A stretch of 64,000 nucleotides of DNA from Phycisphaerales bacterium (lineage in GTDB: Bacteria; Planctomycetota; Phycisphaerae; Phycisphaerales; UBA1924), in NCBI GenBank assembly GCA_020847535.1, contig JADLBU010000002.1, positions 34,059 to 98,058 on the forward strand. The letters run 5' to 3'. Both the position numbers and the translations under genes were made by a program. Below, one piece after another: positions 41,364 to 49,806 of this stretch (position 1 is the first letter of the stretch; every line of letters starts with the position of its first letter). Below the pieces are notes generated by a model. It was not told where the DNA came from and made no database searches. It saw only the letters and a list, made by a program, of their open reading frames with translations.

Positions 41364-42815
41364 ATGTCCATCGACAACACCCTCGCCTGGCTCGAATCCA
41401 ACCAGTCCGCCCATCTCGATCGCCTCATCGACTGGCTCAAGATCCCCTCTATCAGCACCGATCCCGCCTACAAGGATCACTGCATCGCCGCCGCCGAATG
41501 GGCCGCCTCGCAGCTCCGCACATGCGGCTTTGAGGCCGCCGTCATACCCACAGGCGATCCCAACCACGCAGGGGATCTCTCCAAGGGCGGCGGTCATCCC
41601 ATCGTGCTCGCCCATTGCGAAGGCAGCCCCGACTACAAGGGCCCGCACGTCCTCTTCTACGGCCACTACGACGTCCAGCCCGTCGATCCCGTCAGTCTCT
41701 GGGAGAGCGATCCCTTCCAGCCCGTTGTCCGCGATGCCCGCCCCGGGGAGCCCGGCGGTCGCCGAGTCGTTGCCCGTGGCGCGGTCGATGACAAGGGCCA
41801 GGTCTCCACGTTCCTCGAAGCCCTCCGCGCGTGGAAGGAAACCTCCGGCAAGACCGCCGGCGGCGTCAAGTTCACCGTCCTCCTCGAAGGCGAAGAAGAG
41901 ACCGGCAGCGTCAACCTCGAATCCTTCGTCAAGGCCCACAAGAAGACGCTCGATCAGTGCGACATCTGCCTCATCAGCGACACCGGCATGCTCGGCCGCG
42001 GAAAACCTGCGATCACCTACGGTGTCCGCGGGCTCGCCTACACCGAGGTCACCCTCCACGCCTCCAACCAGGATCTCCACTCAGGCCTCTGGGGCGGCCG
42101 CTGCCCCAACCCCATCACCGAGCTCACCCGCGTGCTCGCCCAGCTCCACGACAAGAAACGCCGCATCACCATCCCCGGCTTCTACGACGCCGTCGTCCCC
42201 CTCACCAAGCAGGAACGCGCCAACTGGAAGGCCCTCAAGTTCAACCAGAAAGCAGCCCTCAAGGCCATCGGCATGAAACCCGTCGCCGACATCGGCGAGG
42301 CCGGCTTCACCGCCCTCGAACGCGAGTGGGGCAGGCCCACCGCCGAGATCAACGGCATCATCGGCGGCTACACCGGCAAGGGCGCCAAGACCGTCATCCC
42401 CGCACACGCCAGCGCCAAGGTCTCCTTCCGCCTGGTCGCCAACCAGGATCCCAAGAAGATCACCAAGATGTTCTTCAAGTGGTGCAACGAGCGCACCCCC
42501 CCCGGCTGCCGCTGGGAACTCACCGATCACCACGGCGGCCTCGGCGTCACCACGCCCATCGACTCACCCGAGATGCAGGCCGCCTCCCGCGCCCTCAAGC
42601 GCGCCAGCGGCAAATCACCCTCGCTCATCAAGTCCGGCGGATCCATCCCGGTCGCCGGCATGCTCAAGGGTGTCCTCGGCATCGACACCATCTTCATGGG
42701 CTTCGGACTCGATGACGATCGCGTCCACTCCCCCAACGAGAAATTCGAGCTCGACAACCTCCGCCTCGGCGCCCGCAGCCACGCGCTGATGATCGACGAA
42801 CTCACCAAGCTCTGA
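41364..42815 (+). CDS. M20 family metallopeptidase (dipeptidase type)
   Basis: This cytoplasmic enzyme of 483 residues starts at ATG 41364, with CGGAG upstream. The two-zinc site motifs are clear: LFYGHYDVQPVD (metal His and catalytic Asp), RGAVDDKGQV (bridging Asp) and LLEGEEETGS (catalytic and metal Glu). HASNQDLHSGLWGG leads into the lid domain. A C-terminal His lies in DDRVHSPNEKFEL. The layout is that of M20 dipeptidases such as CNDP-like and DapE-related enzymes. The substrate is most likely a dipeptide or small peptide. It appears monocistronic. Confidence 0.92.
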   Translation: MSIDNTLAWLESNQSAHLDRLIDWLKIPSISTDPAYKDHCIAAAEWAASQLRTCGFEAAVIPTGDPNHAGDLSKGGGHPIVLAHCEGSPDYKGPHVLFYGHYDVQPVDPVSLWESDPFQPVVRDARPGEPGGRRVVARGAVDDKGQVSTFLEALRAWKETSGKTAGGVKFTVLLEGEEETGSVNLESFVKAHKKTLDQCDICLISDTGMLGRGKPAITYGVRGLAYTEVTLHASNQDLHSGLWGGRCPNPITELTRVLAQLHDKKRRITIPGFYDAVVPLTKQERANWKALKFNQKAALKAIGMKPVADIGEAGFTALEREWGRPTAEINGIIGGYTGKGAKTVIPAHASAKVSFRLVANQDPKKITKMFFKWCNERTPPGCRWELTDHHGGLGVTTPIDSPEMQAASRALKRASGKSPSLIKSGGSIPVAGMLKGVLGIDTIFMGFGLDDDRVHSPNEKFELDNLRLGARSHALMIDELTKL

Positions 42816-42867
42816 TCGCCGCTGTCCCGTTGTGCCTATTTGGCCCTTTGGCCCTTTGGCCATCCCC

Positions 42868-43134
42868 CTACGCCGCGCTCTCCACAACCTCTTCATCCAC
42901 ATCTACAAATATCTTGTTCTCCTCCGCGATCCGCGCCCGCTCCATCACCTCCCACTGAAGGTGCGCCACCCGGATCTTCAGGTCATGCACATGCGTCTCG
43001 TTCCGCACCAGGGACGCGATCAGGTGCAAAAAGCCCAGCGCACCCCCGAAGGCGATCAATCCCACCACCATCCACGTAATGAGGGAATGTTCTAGCACGT
43101 CCAGAAGATCGGTTCTGGAACCATCCCGGTTCAT
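42868..43134 (-). CDS. Small membrane protein with C-terminal coiled coil
   Basis: This protein of 88 residues is counted from ATG 43134 (MNRDGSRTDLLDVLEHSL). One helix (LITWMVVGLIAFGGALGFLHLIASLV) is followed by a charged helix (RVAHLQWEVMERARIAEENK) and an acidic end. The pattern (N-out helix, coiled coil) recurs in small planctomycete proteins, but I do not recognise a family. It is divergent from the GATase-like protein gene, with only 42 bases between starts, so promoters must overlap. Confidence 0.55.
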   Translation of the reverse strand: MNRDGSRTDLLDVLEHSLITWMVVGLIAFGGALGFLHLIASLVRNETHVHDLKIRVAHLQWEVMERARIAEENKIFVDVDEEVVESAA

Positions 43135-43140
43135 TCCCAG

Positions 43141-43146
43141 TACAAT
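43141..43146 (+). promoter_or_regulatory. Possible -10 box TACAAT
   Basis: TACAAT at 43141-43146 lies 31 bases before the ATG at 43177. No good -35 box is seen at the usual distance; TTCTGG (43113-43118) is too far. It is a weak candidate, resting on the match to the consensus and position. Confidence 0.3.
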
Positions 43147-43176
43147 GGCGGGTCCCGGTGTCTGGAGTCTGTGCGG

Positions 43177-45756
43177 ATGATGCGAGCCTTCCCGTTTCGC
43201 AAGCCACGGCCACACCCATCACGCCACGCGCCAAGGTGGCCGTTCCTCCTCACCCTGCTCCCCGCCTTTCTCCTGGCCCTCCTCCCGGCTCTTGCAAACC
43301 CCGCCCACGCCCAGGACAGTTCCAATAACCAGCCGGCCGGTGGAGGCAGCAGTGGGGGAAGTGGGGGGGCCAACGAAGTCTCGCTCGATGTCGATCGCTT
43401 CGGACTCGGCGGTGAGGCCCGCCCCGGAGAGATCGCCGCCGTCCACATCCGCGCCACCGACCAGAGCATCAAGCCCCGCGAAGTCCTCCTCCGCCTCGAA
43501 GGCCGCGATCCTGACGGCGACACACCCCTCTTCGAACGCCAGGTCGTCCTCAACCCCGGCGTCGTTCAGGGAGTCTGGCTCTACCCGCTCCTCCCCCGCA
43601 ACTTCGACACCACCGATGCCATGACTCTCTCGGCATACGAGGTCCTCGACAGCACCGGGACCGCCGCCGATGCCGACGATCCCGCCAGAAAGGTCGGCGC
43701 TCTCGGCCGGCTCCTCGGGCGCAACGAGAACATCCGCATGACCACGCGGATCTCGCCCTACGACTCGGTCATCGGCGTCGTGGGCGCTGGCAGCCTCGGC
43801 TACGGCCTGGGCGACTACGCAGTCTCCGATGGCCAGAACTCCTGGGCCGCCTCCTCGCACGAACTCACGCGCATCATCGATGGCATCCGAATCTCCGATC
43901 TCCCCGACCGCTGGATCGGCTACTCCGGCATCGATTGCCTCGTCTGGGGATCCGGAGATCCGCTCGAACTTCGCGGGGATCGAGCCTCAGCCCTCCGCGA
44001 ATGGGTCCAGCGCGGCGGCCACCTGGTCGTCATCATGCCGATTGCCGCGCAGGCATGGACCAACGCCGATGCCAACGAGCTCTACGACCTCCTCCCCAAC
44101 GTCTCGATCACCCGCCACGAAGGCGTCGACATGGAGCCCATGCGCCAGCTCCTCACGCGCAAGAATCAGGCCCGCCTCCCCAAGGATGCCGTCGTATATA
44201 CCTTCACGCCCCCCGCCAACGCCGAGCCCGCCGATGCCATCCCCATCCTCACCGATCGCCAGGGCCGCTGCGTCGTCGCCCGCCGCCTCGTCGGCTCGGG
44301 CACCGTCACCCTCATCGGCATGGATCTCAACCACCGCCTCATCACCTCGCAGGATCTCGTCAACGCCGACATCTTCTGGAACCGCATCCTCGGTCGCCGC
44401 GGCCGCATGTACTCCACCGGTGAGCTCGCACAGCTCAACCGCGGCATCTACGGCCGTGATGAACGAATGTTCGAGGGCGATATCGGCCGCGAGATCTCCA
44501 AGAGCGGCCGATCCGCCACCGGCCTCCTGCTCGCCCTCATCGTCTTTGCCCTCTACTGGCTGGTCGCCGGACCCGGCGGATACACCGCACTCAAGCGCTA
44601 CGGCCTCCTCCGCCACTCGTGGCTCGCCTTCTTCGGCGCTGCGGGAGTCTTCACCGCGATCGCCTGGGGCGGCGCACTCCTCCTCCGCCCCGCTCGCGTC
44701 GATGTCAGCCACCTCACCATCCTCGACCATGTCTACGGCCAGCCCACCGAACGCGCCCGCTCCTGGATGAGCGTCCTCATCCCCTGGTACGGCCAAGCCA
44801 CCATGGAAGTCGGCGCTGCCCCCACGCTCGGAGATGCCTCCCACGGCGGCGATGTCCTCATGCCCTGGACCAGCCCCGACCAGGCACAGGCCGGTCAGGA
44901 CAAGTTCCCCGATGCTCGCGGCTACGAGATCCAGACCAAATCCCCGCGATCACTCACCGTCCCCACCCGCTCCACCGTCAAGCAGGTCCGCGCCGACTGG
45001 TCCGGCGGTCCACCCTGGAAAATGCCGATGCCCGTGCCCCCCGACAGCGCGCTCACGCTCGTCGATGCTCGCCGCGCCGCCGGGGTGCTCACGCACGAAC
45101 TCCCCGGTCCACTGCACGATGTCACCATCATCATCGTCCGCGGGCAGACACCCATCGTCTCCAGCGTCTCCAACGCCATGCTCGCCACCGCCCACGCCTA
45201 CAGCCTCCGCGCCGATGATCCCTGGGATCCCGGTGAGCCCCTCGATCTCGGCAACATCACCAATCTCTCCGGCGAAGATCTCGTCAAGAGCGATATCACC
45301 AGGTACTTCGAAGACCTCATCAAGAGAGGTATCTCCAGCGATGTCATGGGAACGCCCGGCACATCCAGCAACGACACCGGCGTCGGCCAGCGGCTCATCG
45401 GCCTGGGCTTCATCTCTCAGTTCGAACCCCCCGCCATGCAGGATGCCTCCTCAACCGCCCGCCCCCCCGTGGCTCGCCGCGCTGAGACCCACGGCTGGGA
45501 CATGGGCATCTGGTTCACCCAGCCCTGCATCATCATCCTCGGCCACCTGGGCTCGGTCTCCGAGCCGATGCCCTCACCCGTCCCCTTCAAGATCAACGGA
45601 GAAACCGCAACCCCCACCGGCCGAACACTCATCCGATGGGTGTACCCCCTCCCCGCCAATCCCCCCGAGTTCCGAGCCGAAGAAACCACCGGACCCACAA
45701 CCACCAACAACCCAAACGATCCCAGCAGCGCGACGAATCCAAACGACCCACGCTGA
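43177..45756 (+). CDS. Membrane protein with GATase1-like extracytoplasmic domain
   Basis: This protein of 859 residues starts at ATG 43177 (GGAG 9 bases upstream). A signal sequence ends ...LANPAHAQ and a Ser/Gly-rich linker follows. The first half has Ig-like character (LLRLEGRDPDGDTPLFERQV). A Rossmann/class-I glutamine amidotransferase-like region comes next (YSGIDCLVWGSGDPLEL, LREWVQRGGHLVVIMP) without an evident catalytic Cys. Two helices near 450-505 (GLLLALIVFALYWLVAGPGG, WLAFFGAAGVFTAIAWGGAL) follow, then a beta-rich tail. This layout is common in planctomycete operons with BatA/MoxR or ABC ATPases; the ABC ATPase 118 bases downstream may be its partner. Function is unknown. Confidence 0.72.
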   Translation: MMRAFPFRKPRPHPSRHAPRWPFLLTLLPAFLLALLPALANPAHAQDSSNNQPAGGGSSGGSGGANEVSLDVDRFGLGGEARPGEIAAVHIRATDQSIKPREVLLRLEGRDPDGDTPLFERQVVLNPGVVQGVWLYPLLPRNFDTTDAMTLSAYEVLDSTGTAADADDPARKVGALGRLLGRNENIRMTTRISPYDSVIGVVGAGSLGYGLGDYAVSDGQNSWAASSHELTRIIDGIRISDLPDRWIGYSGIDCLVWGSGDPLELRGDRASALREWVQRGGHLVVIMPIAAQAWTNADANELYDLLPNVSITRHEGVDMEPMRQLLTRKNQARLPKDAVVYTFTPPANAEPADAIPILTDRQGRCVVARRLVGSGTVTLIGMDLNHRLITSQDLVNADIFWNRILGRRGRMYSTGELAQLNRGIYGRDERMFEGDIGREISKSGRSATGLLLALIVFALYWLVAGPGGYTALKRYGLLRHSWLAFFGAAGVFTAIAWGGALLLRPARVDVSHLTILDHVYGQPTERARSWMSVLIPWYGQATMEVGAAPTLGDASHGGDVLMPWTSPDQAQAGQDKFPDARGYEIQTKSPRSLTVPTRSTVKQVRADWSGGPPWKMPMPVPPDSALTLVDARRAAGVLTHELPGPLHDVTIIIVRGQTPIVSSVSNAMLATAHAYSLRADDPWDPGEPLDLGNITNLSGEDLVKSDITRYFEDLIKRGISSDVMGTPGTSSNDTGVGQRLIGLGFISQFEPPAMQDASSTARPPVARRAETHGWDMGIWFTQPCIIILGHLGSVSEPMPSPVPFKINGETATPTGRTLIRWVYPLPANPPEFRAEETTGPTTTNNPNDPSSATNPNDPR

Positions 45757-45779
45757 TCCCACCAACCACTCCCAACAAT

Positions 45780-45825
45780 AAGGTTGCCGTATTTGCCCCC
45801 TTTGCCGCTTTGCCCCATTTCGACC
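45780..45825. repeat. TTTGCCCC repeat
   Basis: The text gttgccgtatttgccccctt and gccgctttgccccatttcg sits between the GATase-like and ABC ATPase genes. It is of the same family as 37531-37720. Confidence 0.6.
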
Positions 45826-45874
45826 AGCCCCCGCCGCACATACTTCAAACCGCCCCCTCCCAAGGATCCCCACC

Positions 45875-46891
45875 GTGCCGATGATCGAAACGATCAACCT
45901 CACCAAGCGCTACGGCGAGCTGGTCGCCCTCAACAACCTCAACCTCACCATCAACGAGGGTGACTGCTTCGGCTTCATCGGCCCCAACGGCGCTGGCAAG
46001 ACCACCACCATCAAGATCCTCGCCACCCTTCTCAAGCCCTCCAGCGGCCAGGCGAACATCGCCGGCCTCACCATCGGCTACCAGAACCGGCAGATCCGCC
46101 CCCTCATCGGTTACGTCCCCGACTTCATGGGTGCCTACGAGGACATGGTCGTCACCGAGTACCTCGAGTTCTTCGCCGCCTCCTACAACATCCACGGCCA
46201 GCAGCGCAAGAAGGTCATCAACGATGTCCTCGAGCTCACCGACCTCTCCTACAAGGCGACCGCCGAGGTCAACTCCCTCTCACGCGGCATGCAGCAGCGT
46301 CTCAGCGTCGCTCGTGTCCTCCTCCACGATCCCAAGGTCCTCCTGATGGATGAGCCGGCCTCCGGCCTTGATCCCCGCGCCCGCATCGAGATGCGCGAGC
46401 TTCTCAAGGAGCTCCGCCGCATGGGCAAGACCATCCTCATCTCCTCCCACATCCTCCCCGAGCTCGCCGAGCTCTGCAACGTCGTCGGCATCATCGAACG
46501 CGGCCAGCTCCTCTTCTCGGGCACCGTCGAGGAGATCGTCCGTCGCGCCAAGCTCGGCCACATCCTCCACGTCGGCGTCGTTGATCGCGTCGAGCAGGCG
46601 ATCGAACTCCTCTCCAAGATCCCCGGCGTCAAGAAGGCCTCCATGCTCCTCGAAGGCGAAGCCCCCGGCCAGCCCATGAACTCGAATGCCAAGGCCAAGC
46701 CCGGGCTCAACGGCACCGCGGCCGCCGGGGGCCGGATCATCCAGCTCAGCTACGACGATGAGGGCGGCCATAGCTATACCGACATCCCCAACATCCTCGT
46801 CAACCAGGGCTTCCGGCTCACCAAGTTCACCGAAGAGCCCGTCAACCTCGAAACCGCCTTCATGCGCCTCACCAAGGGCATGGTCCAGTAG
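45875..46891 (+). CDS. ABC transporter ATPase without adjacent permease
   Basis: This protein of 338 residues starts at GTG 45875 with AAGGA upstream. Motifs: Walker A GFIGPNGAGKTTT, Q-loop region VPDFMGAYEDMVV, signature LSRGMQQRLSVARVL, Walker B VLLMDEPASGLDPRA and SSHIL. A Gly/Ala/Lys linker near 275-290 separates the ATPase from a small alpha/beta C-terminal domain (RIIQLSYDDEGGHSYTDIPN). The type is that of ABC-2 exporters such as GldA/CcmA-like. The following 420 bases hold no permease, so it may serve the GATase-like protein upstream, or the permease at 16051. Confidence 0.88.
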   Translation: MPMIETINLTKRYGELVALNNLNLTINEGDCFGFIGPNGAGKTTTIKILATLLKPSSGQANIAGLTIGYQNRQIRPLIGYVPDFMGAYEDMVVTEYLEFFAASYNIHGQQRKKVINDVLELTDLSYKATAEVNSLSRGMQQRLSVARVLLHDPKVLLMDEPASGLDPRARIEMRELLKELRRMGKTILISSHILPELAELCNVVGIIERGQLLFSGTVEEIVRRAKLGHILHVGVVDRVEQAIELLSKIPGVKKASMLLEGEAPGQPMNSNAKAKPGLNGTAAAGGRIIQLSYDDEGGHSYTDIPNILVNQGFRLTKFTEEPVNLETAFMRLTKGMVQ

Positions 46892-47029
46892 GCTTGATGT
46901 TCTGCCTGGATGCCTCGGTGCCCCCTGCCTCGATGCCTTTCTTCACTTTCACGCCTCCCCTCTCTCCCCGGCTCGCCGAGTCGCTCACCACGTCGACTCG
47001 TAGCACCGCGATTCGCCACCTGCCTTTCC

Positions 47030-47080
47030 AGGCCGCTTCAGCGGCCTTGCTCGCTTGTAGGCCACGGCTTCAGCCGTGGT
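47030..47080. repeat. REP-like element, copy B
   Basis: It has the same text as 1643-1689 (aggccgcttcagcggccttg, then gtaggccacggcttcagcc) with one base missing in the first hairpin. The flanking ccacggcttcagccgtgg forms an additional hairpin here. Confidence 0.75.
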
Positions 47081-47224
47081 TAGCCGTCCCCACCCGCCCC
47101 TCCTCACAGTCGTTGCACTTCAGCCCGCTTTCAACGGGCCTCCCGCACATGACGGCTTCAGCCGCTTGAAACCGTCCGGGGCCCAGATAGTACTATTCGC
47201 ACTAACCACGCCCAATCCGCAACC

Positions 47225-47254
47225 TTGCTGTCCGCCCCGCCCGCCGTCTACCAT
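47225..47254 (+). promoter_or_regulatory. Possible sigma-70-type promoter
   Basis: TTGCTG (47225-47230) and TACCAT (47249-47254) are spaced by 18 bases, and the gene start is 57 bases further on. The match to consensus is partial, so this is a weak prediction. Confidence 0.25.
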
Positions 47255-47311
47255 TCCTCTTCACACGCCTCCGTGGGAGGCCACGTCCGGGGATATCCGA
47301 GGAGTCACGCA

Positions 47312-49459
47312 ATGATCACGGGTCCGAAGTTCCGCGCCGGCGCATTCCTGCTCGCCGCCGGGATCGCCGCCTCAATCGCGCTCGCACAACCCACCCAACC
47401 AACCAAGCTCGCCTACCCCGCCGCACCCACCGGCACCACCGTCGATGACTACCACGGCACCAAGGTCGCCGATCCCTACCGCTGGATGGAGGAATACTCC
47501 GACCAGACCAACAAGTGGATCGAGGATGAGAACAAGATCACCTTCGCCTGGCTCGCTTCCATCCCCGAACGCGAATCCATCCACGCACGCCTCAAGAAAG
47601 TCTGGAACTACGAGAAGTACGGCCTCCCCGGCAAGGAGGGCGGCAAGTACTTCTTCTCCAAGAACGATGGACTCCAGAACCAGTCCGTCCTCTACGTCAC
47701 CAATTCCCTCAACGACACCCCCCGCGTCCTCCTCGACCCCAACACACTCTCCAAGGATGGCACCGTCTCCCTCTCCGGCACCAGCGTCAGCGACGATGGC
47801 AAGCTGATCGCCTACGGCGTCTCCGATGCCGGCAGCGACTGGAACATCTGGCACATCCGTGACATCGACTCCGGCAAGGATCTCTCCGATGAGCTCCGCT
47901 GGGTCAAGTTCTCGGGCGCTTCCTGGTCCAAGGACAACAAGGGCTTCTACTACTCCCGGTACGATGCCCCCGCCGATGAGGCACAGAAGCTCAAGTCCGT
48001 CAACGAGTACCACAAGATCTACTACCACCTCGTCGGCACGCCCCAGGACCAGGACAAGCTCATCTACGAGCGCAAGGACCAGCCCAAGTGGTACCTCGGC
48101 TCAGGCGTCACCGAGGATGGCAAATACCTCATCATCAGCGCCAACGCCGGCGACACCGTCAACGATGCCCTCTTCTACAAGGACCTGACCAAGCCCAACT
48201 CACCGGTCGTCGAGCTCTTCAACAAGTTCGATGCCAAGTACAGCTTCGTTGGCAACGACGATGGCGTCTTCTACATCCAGTCCGACCTCGAAGCCCCCCG
48301 CGGACGCATCTGGGCGATCGACACCGCCAAGCCCGATCGCGCCAACTGGAAGGAACTCATCCCCCAGGCGACCAACGCCCTCCAGGGCGCGGGCATCACC
48401 GGCAACCGCTTCTTCCTCAACTACCTCAACGATGCCAAGACCCAGGTCAAGATCTTCGACATGAGCGGCAAGTTCATCAAGGAGGTCCAGTTCCCCGGCA
48501 TCTGCTCCGCCGGCGGCTTCGGCGGCAAGCGTACCGACACCGAGACCTTCTACTCCTTCAGCGGCTACACCACGCCACCCTCCATCTTCCACTACGACAT
48601 CGCCACCGACAAGAGCACCCTCTTCAAGGCCCCCAAGGTCGACATCAACCCCGACAACTACGAGACCAAGCAGGTCTTCTACAAAAGCAAGGACGGCACC
48701 AAGATCCCCATGTTCATCACCAGCAAGAAGGGGATCAAGCTCGACGGCTCCAACCCCACGCTCCTCTACGCGTACGGCGGCTTCAACATCTCCATCACCC
48801 CAGGCTTCAGCCCCGCCTCCACCGTCTGGCTCGACATGGGCGGCATCTACGCGGTCGCCAACCTCCGCGGCGGCGGTGAGTACGGTGAGGAATGGCACCA
48901 GGGAGGCATGAAGCTCGTCAAGCAGAACGTCTTCGATGACTTCATCGCCGCCGCCCAGTACCTCATCGACAACAAGTACACCTCCACCCCCAAGCTCGCC
49001 ATCCAGGGCGGCTCCAACGGCGGACTCCTCGTCGGCGCCTGCATGACCCAGCGCCCCGACCTCTTCGGCGCATGCCTTCCGGCGGTGGGGGTCATGGACA
49101 TGCTCCGCTTCCAGAAGTTCACCATCGGCTGGGGCTGGGTCGGCGACTACGGCACCTCCGACAAGCCCGATGAGTTCAAGGCCCTCCACGCCTACTCACC
49201 CTACCACAACATCAAGAAGGGCACCTGCTACCCCCCGACCCTCGTCACCACCGCCGATCACGATGATCGCGTCTACCCCGCCCACTCCTTCAAGTTCGCC
49301 GCCGCCATGCAGGCCGCCCAGTCCTGCGACAACCCCATCCTCATCCGCATCGAAACCCGCGCAGGCCACGGCGCTGGCAAGCCCACCAGCAAGCGCATCG
49401 ATGAAGCCGCCGATATCTACGCCTTCCTCGTCAAGACCCTGAACGTCAAGGTCAACTGA
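47312..49459 (+). CDS. Secreted prolyl oligopeptidase (S9A)
   Basis: This protein of 715 residues starts at ATG 47312 with GAGGAG at 47299-47304. A signal peptide ends near residue 26 (GIAASIALAQ). The N-terminal beta-propeller covers about 30-430 (DPYRWMEE, GLQNQSVLYV, SDDGKLIAYGVSDAGSDW). The C-terminal alpha/beta hydrolase has Ser568 in GGSNGGLL, Asp651 in ADHDDRV and His686 in RAGHGAG. The opening YRWMEE and the SDAGSDW segment are diagnostic of this family. It should cleave short proline-containing peptides in the periplasm. It ends at a strong terminator. Confidence 0.95.
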   Translation: MITGPKFRAGAFLLAAGIAASIALAQPTQPTKLAYPAAPTGTTVDDYHGTKVADPYRWMEEYSDQTNKWIEDENKITFAWLASIPERESIHARLKKVWNYEKYGLPGKEGGKYFFSKNDGLQNQSVLYVTNSLNDTPRVLLDPNTLSKDGTVSLSGTSVSDDGKLIAYGVSDAGSDWNIWHIRDIDSGKDLSDELRWVKFSGASWSKDNKGFYYSRYDAPADEAQKLKSVNEYHKIYYHLVGTPQDQDKLIYERKDQPKWYLGSGVTEDGKYLIISANAGDTVNDALFYKDLTKPNSPVVELFNKFDAKYSFVGNDDGVFYIQSDLEAPRGRIWAIDTAKPDRANWKELIPQATNALQGAGITGNRFFLNYLNDAKTQVKIFDMSGKFIKEVQFPGICSAGGFGGKRTDTETFYSFSGYTTPPSIFHYDIATDKSTLFKAPKVDINPDNYETKQVFYKSKDGTKIPMFITSKKGIKLDGSNPTLLYAYGGFNISITPGFSPASTVWLDMGGIYAVANLRGGGEYGEEWHQGGMKLVKQNVFDDFIAAAQYLIDNKYTSTPKLAIQGGSNGGLLVGACMTQRPDLFGACLPAVGVMDMLRFQKFTIGWGWVGDYGTSDKPDEFKALHAYSPYHNIKKGTCYPPTLVTTADHDDRVYPAHSFKFAAAMQAAQSCDNPILIRIETRAGHGAGKPTSKRIDEAADIYAFLVKTLNVKVN

Positions 49460-49491
49460 CCCCGACGAGTTCAAGCGCTGCGTATCCCACG

Positions 49492-49518
49492 AGCCCCCGC
49501 GAAAGCGGGGGCTTTTTC
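49492..49518 (+). terminator. Rho-independent terminator
   Basis: AGCCCCCGC (49492-49500) pairs perfectly with GCGGGGGCT (49505-49513) around a GAAA tetraloop, followed by TTTTTC. It ends the prolyl oligopeptidase transcript. Confidence 0.93.
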
Positions 49519-49521
49519 TTG

Positions 49522-49577
49522 CCTTCACTCTCCCGCCCCGGGAGGCTCAGCGAGCCGGTGAGGGCTCCCGATCTACT
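49522..49577. repeat. CTCTCCC..GGGAGG / GAGCCGGTGAGGGC element, copy 2
   Basis: The text cactctcccgccccgggagg and gcgagccggtgagggctccc matches 36236-36299. It lies immediately after the terminator. Confidence 0.6.
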
Positions 49578-49606
49578 CTGCTCTACCCCTCCGCATTCCT
49601 CAAGTG

Positions 49607-49639
49607 CGTGATCGATAGAACGATGTTCTATCGATCACG
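49607..49639. promoter_or_regulatory. 33-bp perfect palindrome
   Basis: CGTGATCGATAGAAC (49607-49621) and GTTCTATCGATCACG (49625-49639) are perfect reverse complements around gat. It is more AT-rich than its surroundings, has no T-tract, and lies 167 bases before the glycosyltransferase start. Either a protein-binding operator or a site-specific recombination/repeat core is possible. The rest of this 347-base gap (49460-49806) holds a terminator and repeats but no gene. Confidence 0.5.
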
Positions 49640-49806
49640 ATCAGCCCGTCAAATGCGATAACGTCTGCACAGTCAACGACTTGTATCAATCAATTCGCCT
49701 TGATGTTTTCCGTGGCCGATGCCTCCCCGCCCCAACCCAATATCCTCTCCCATCTCCCCAACCTCCCCGCTGTCTGATTTGTCCTTAGCCATTTGAACTT
49801 TGCCCC

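Larger units (their letters stand above)
46892..47311. other. 420-base gap with REP elements before prolyl oligopeptidase
   Basis: The gap contains a gatgcct-type repeat (46898-46940), REP copy B (47030-47080) and a further hairpin pair (gcccgctttcaacgggcc at 47119-47136, gacggcttcagccgc at 47152-47166). No gene is visible. The promoter of the downstream peptidase should lie in the last 100 bases. Confidence 0.65.
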
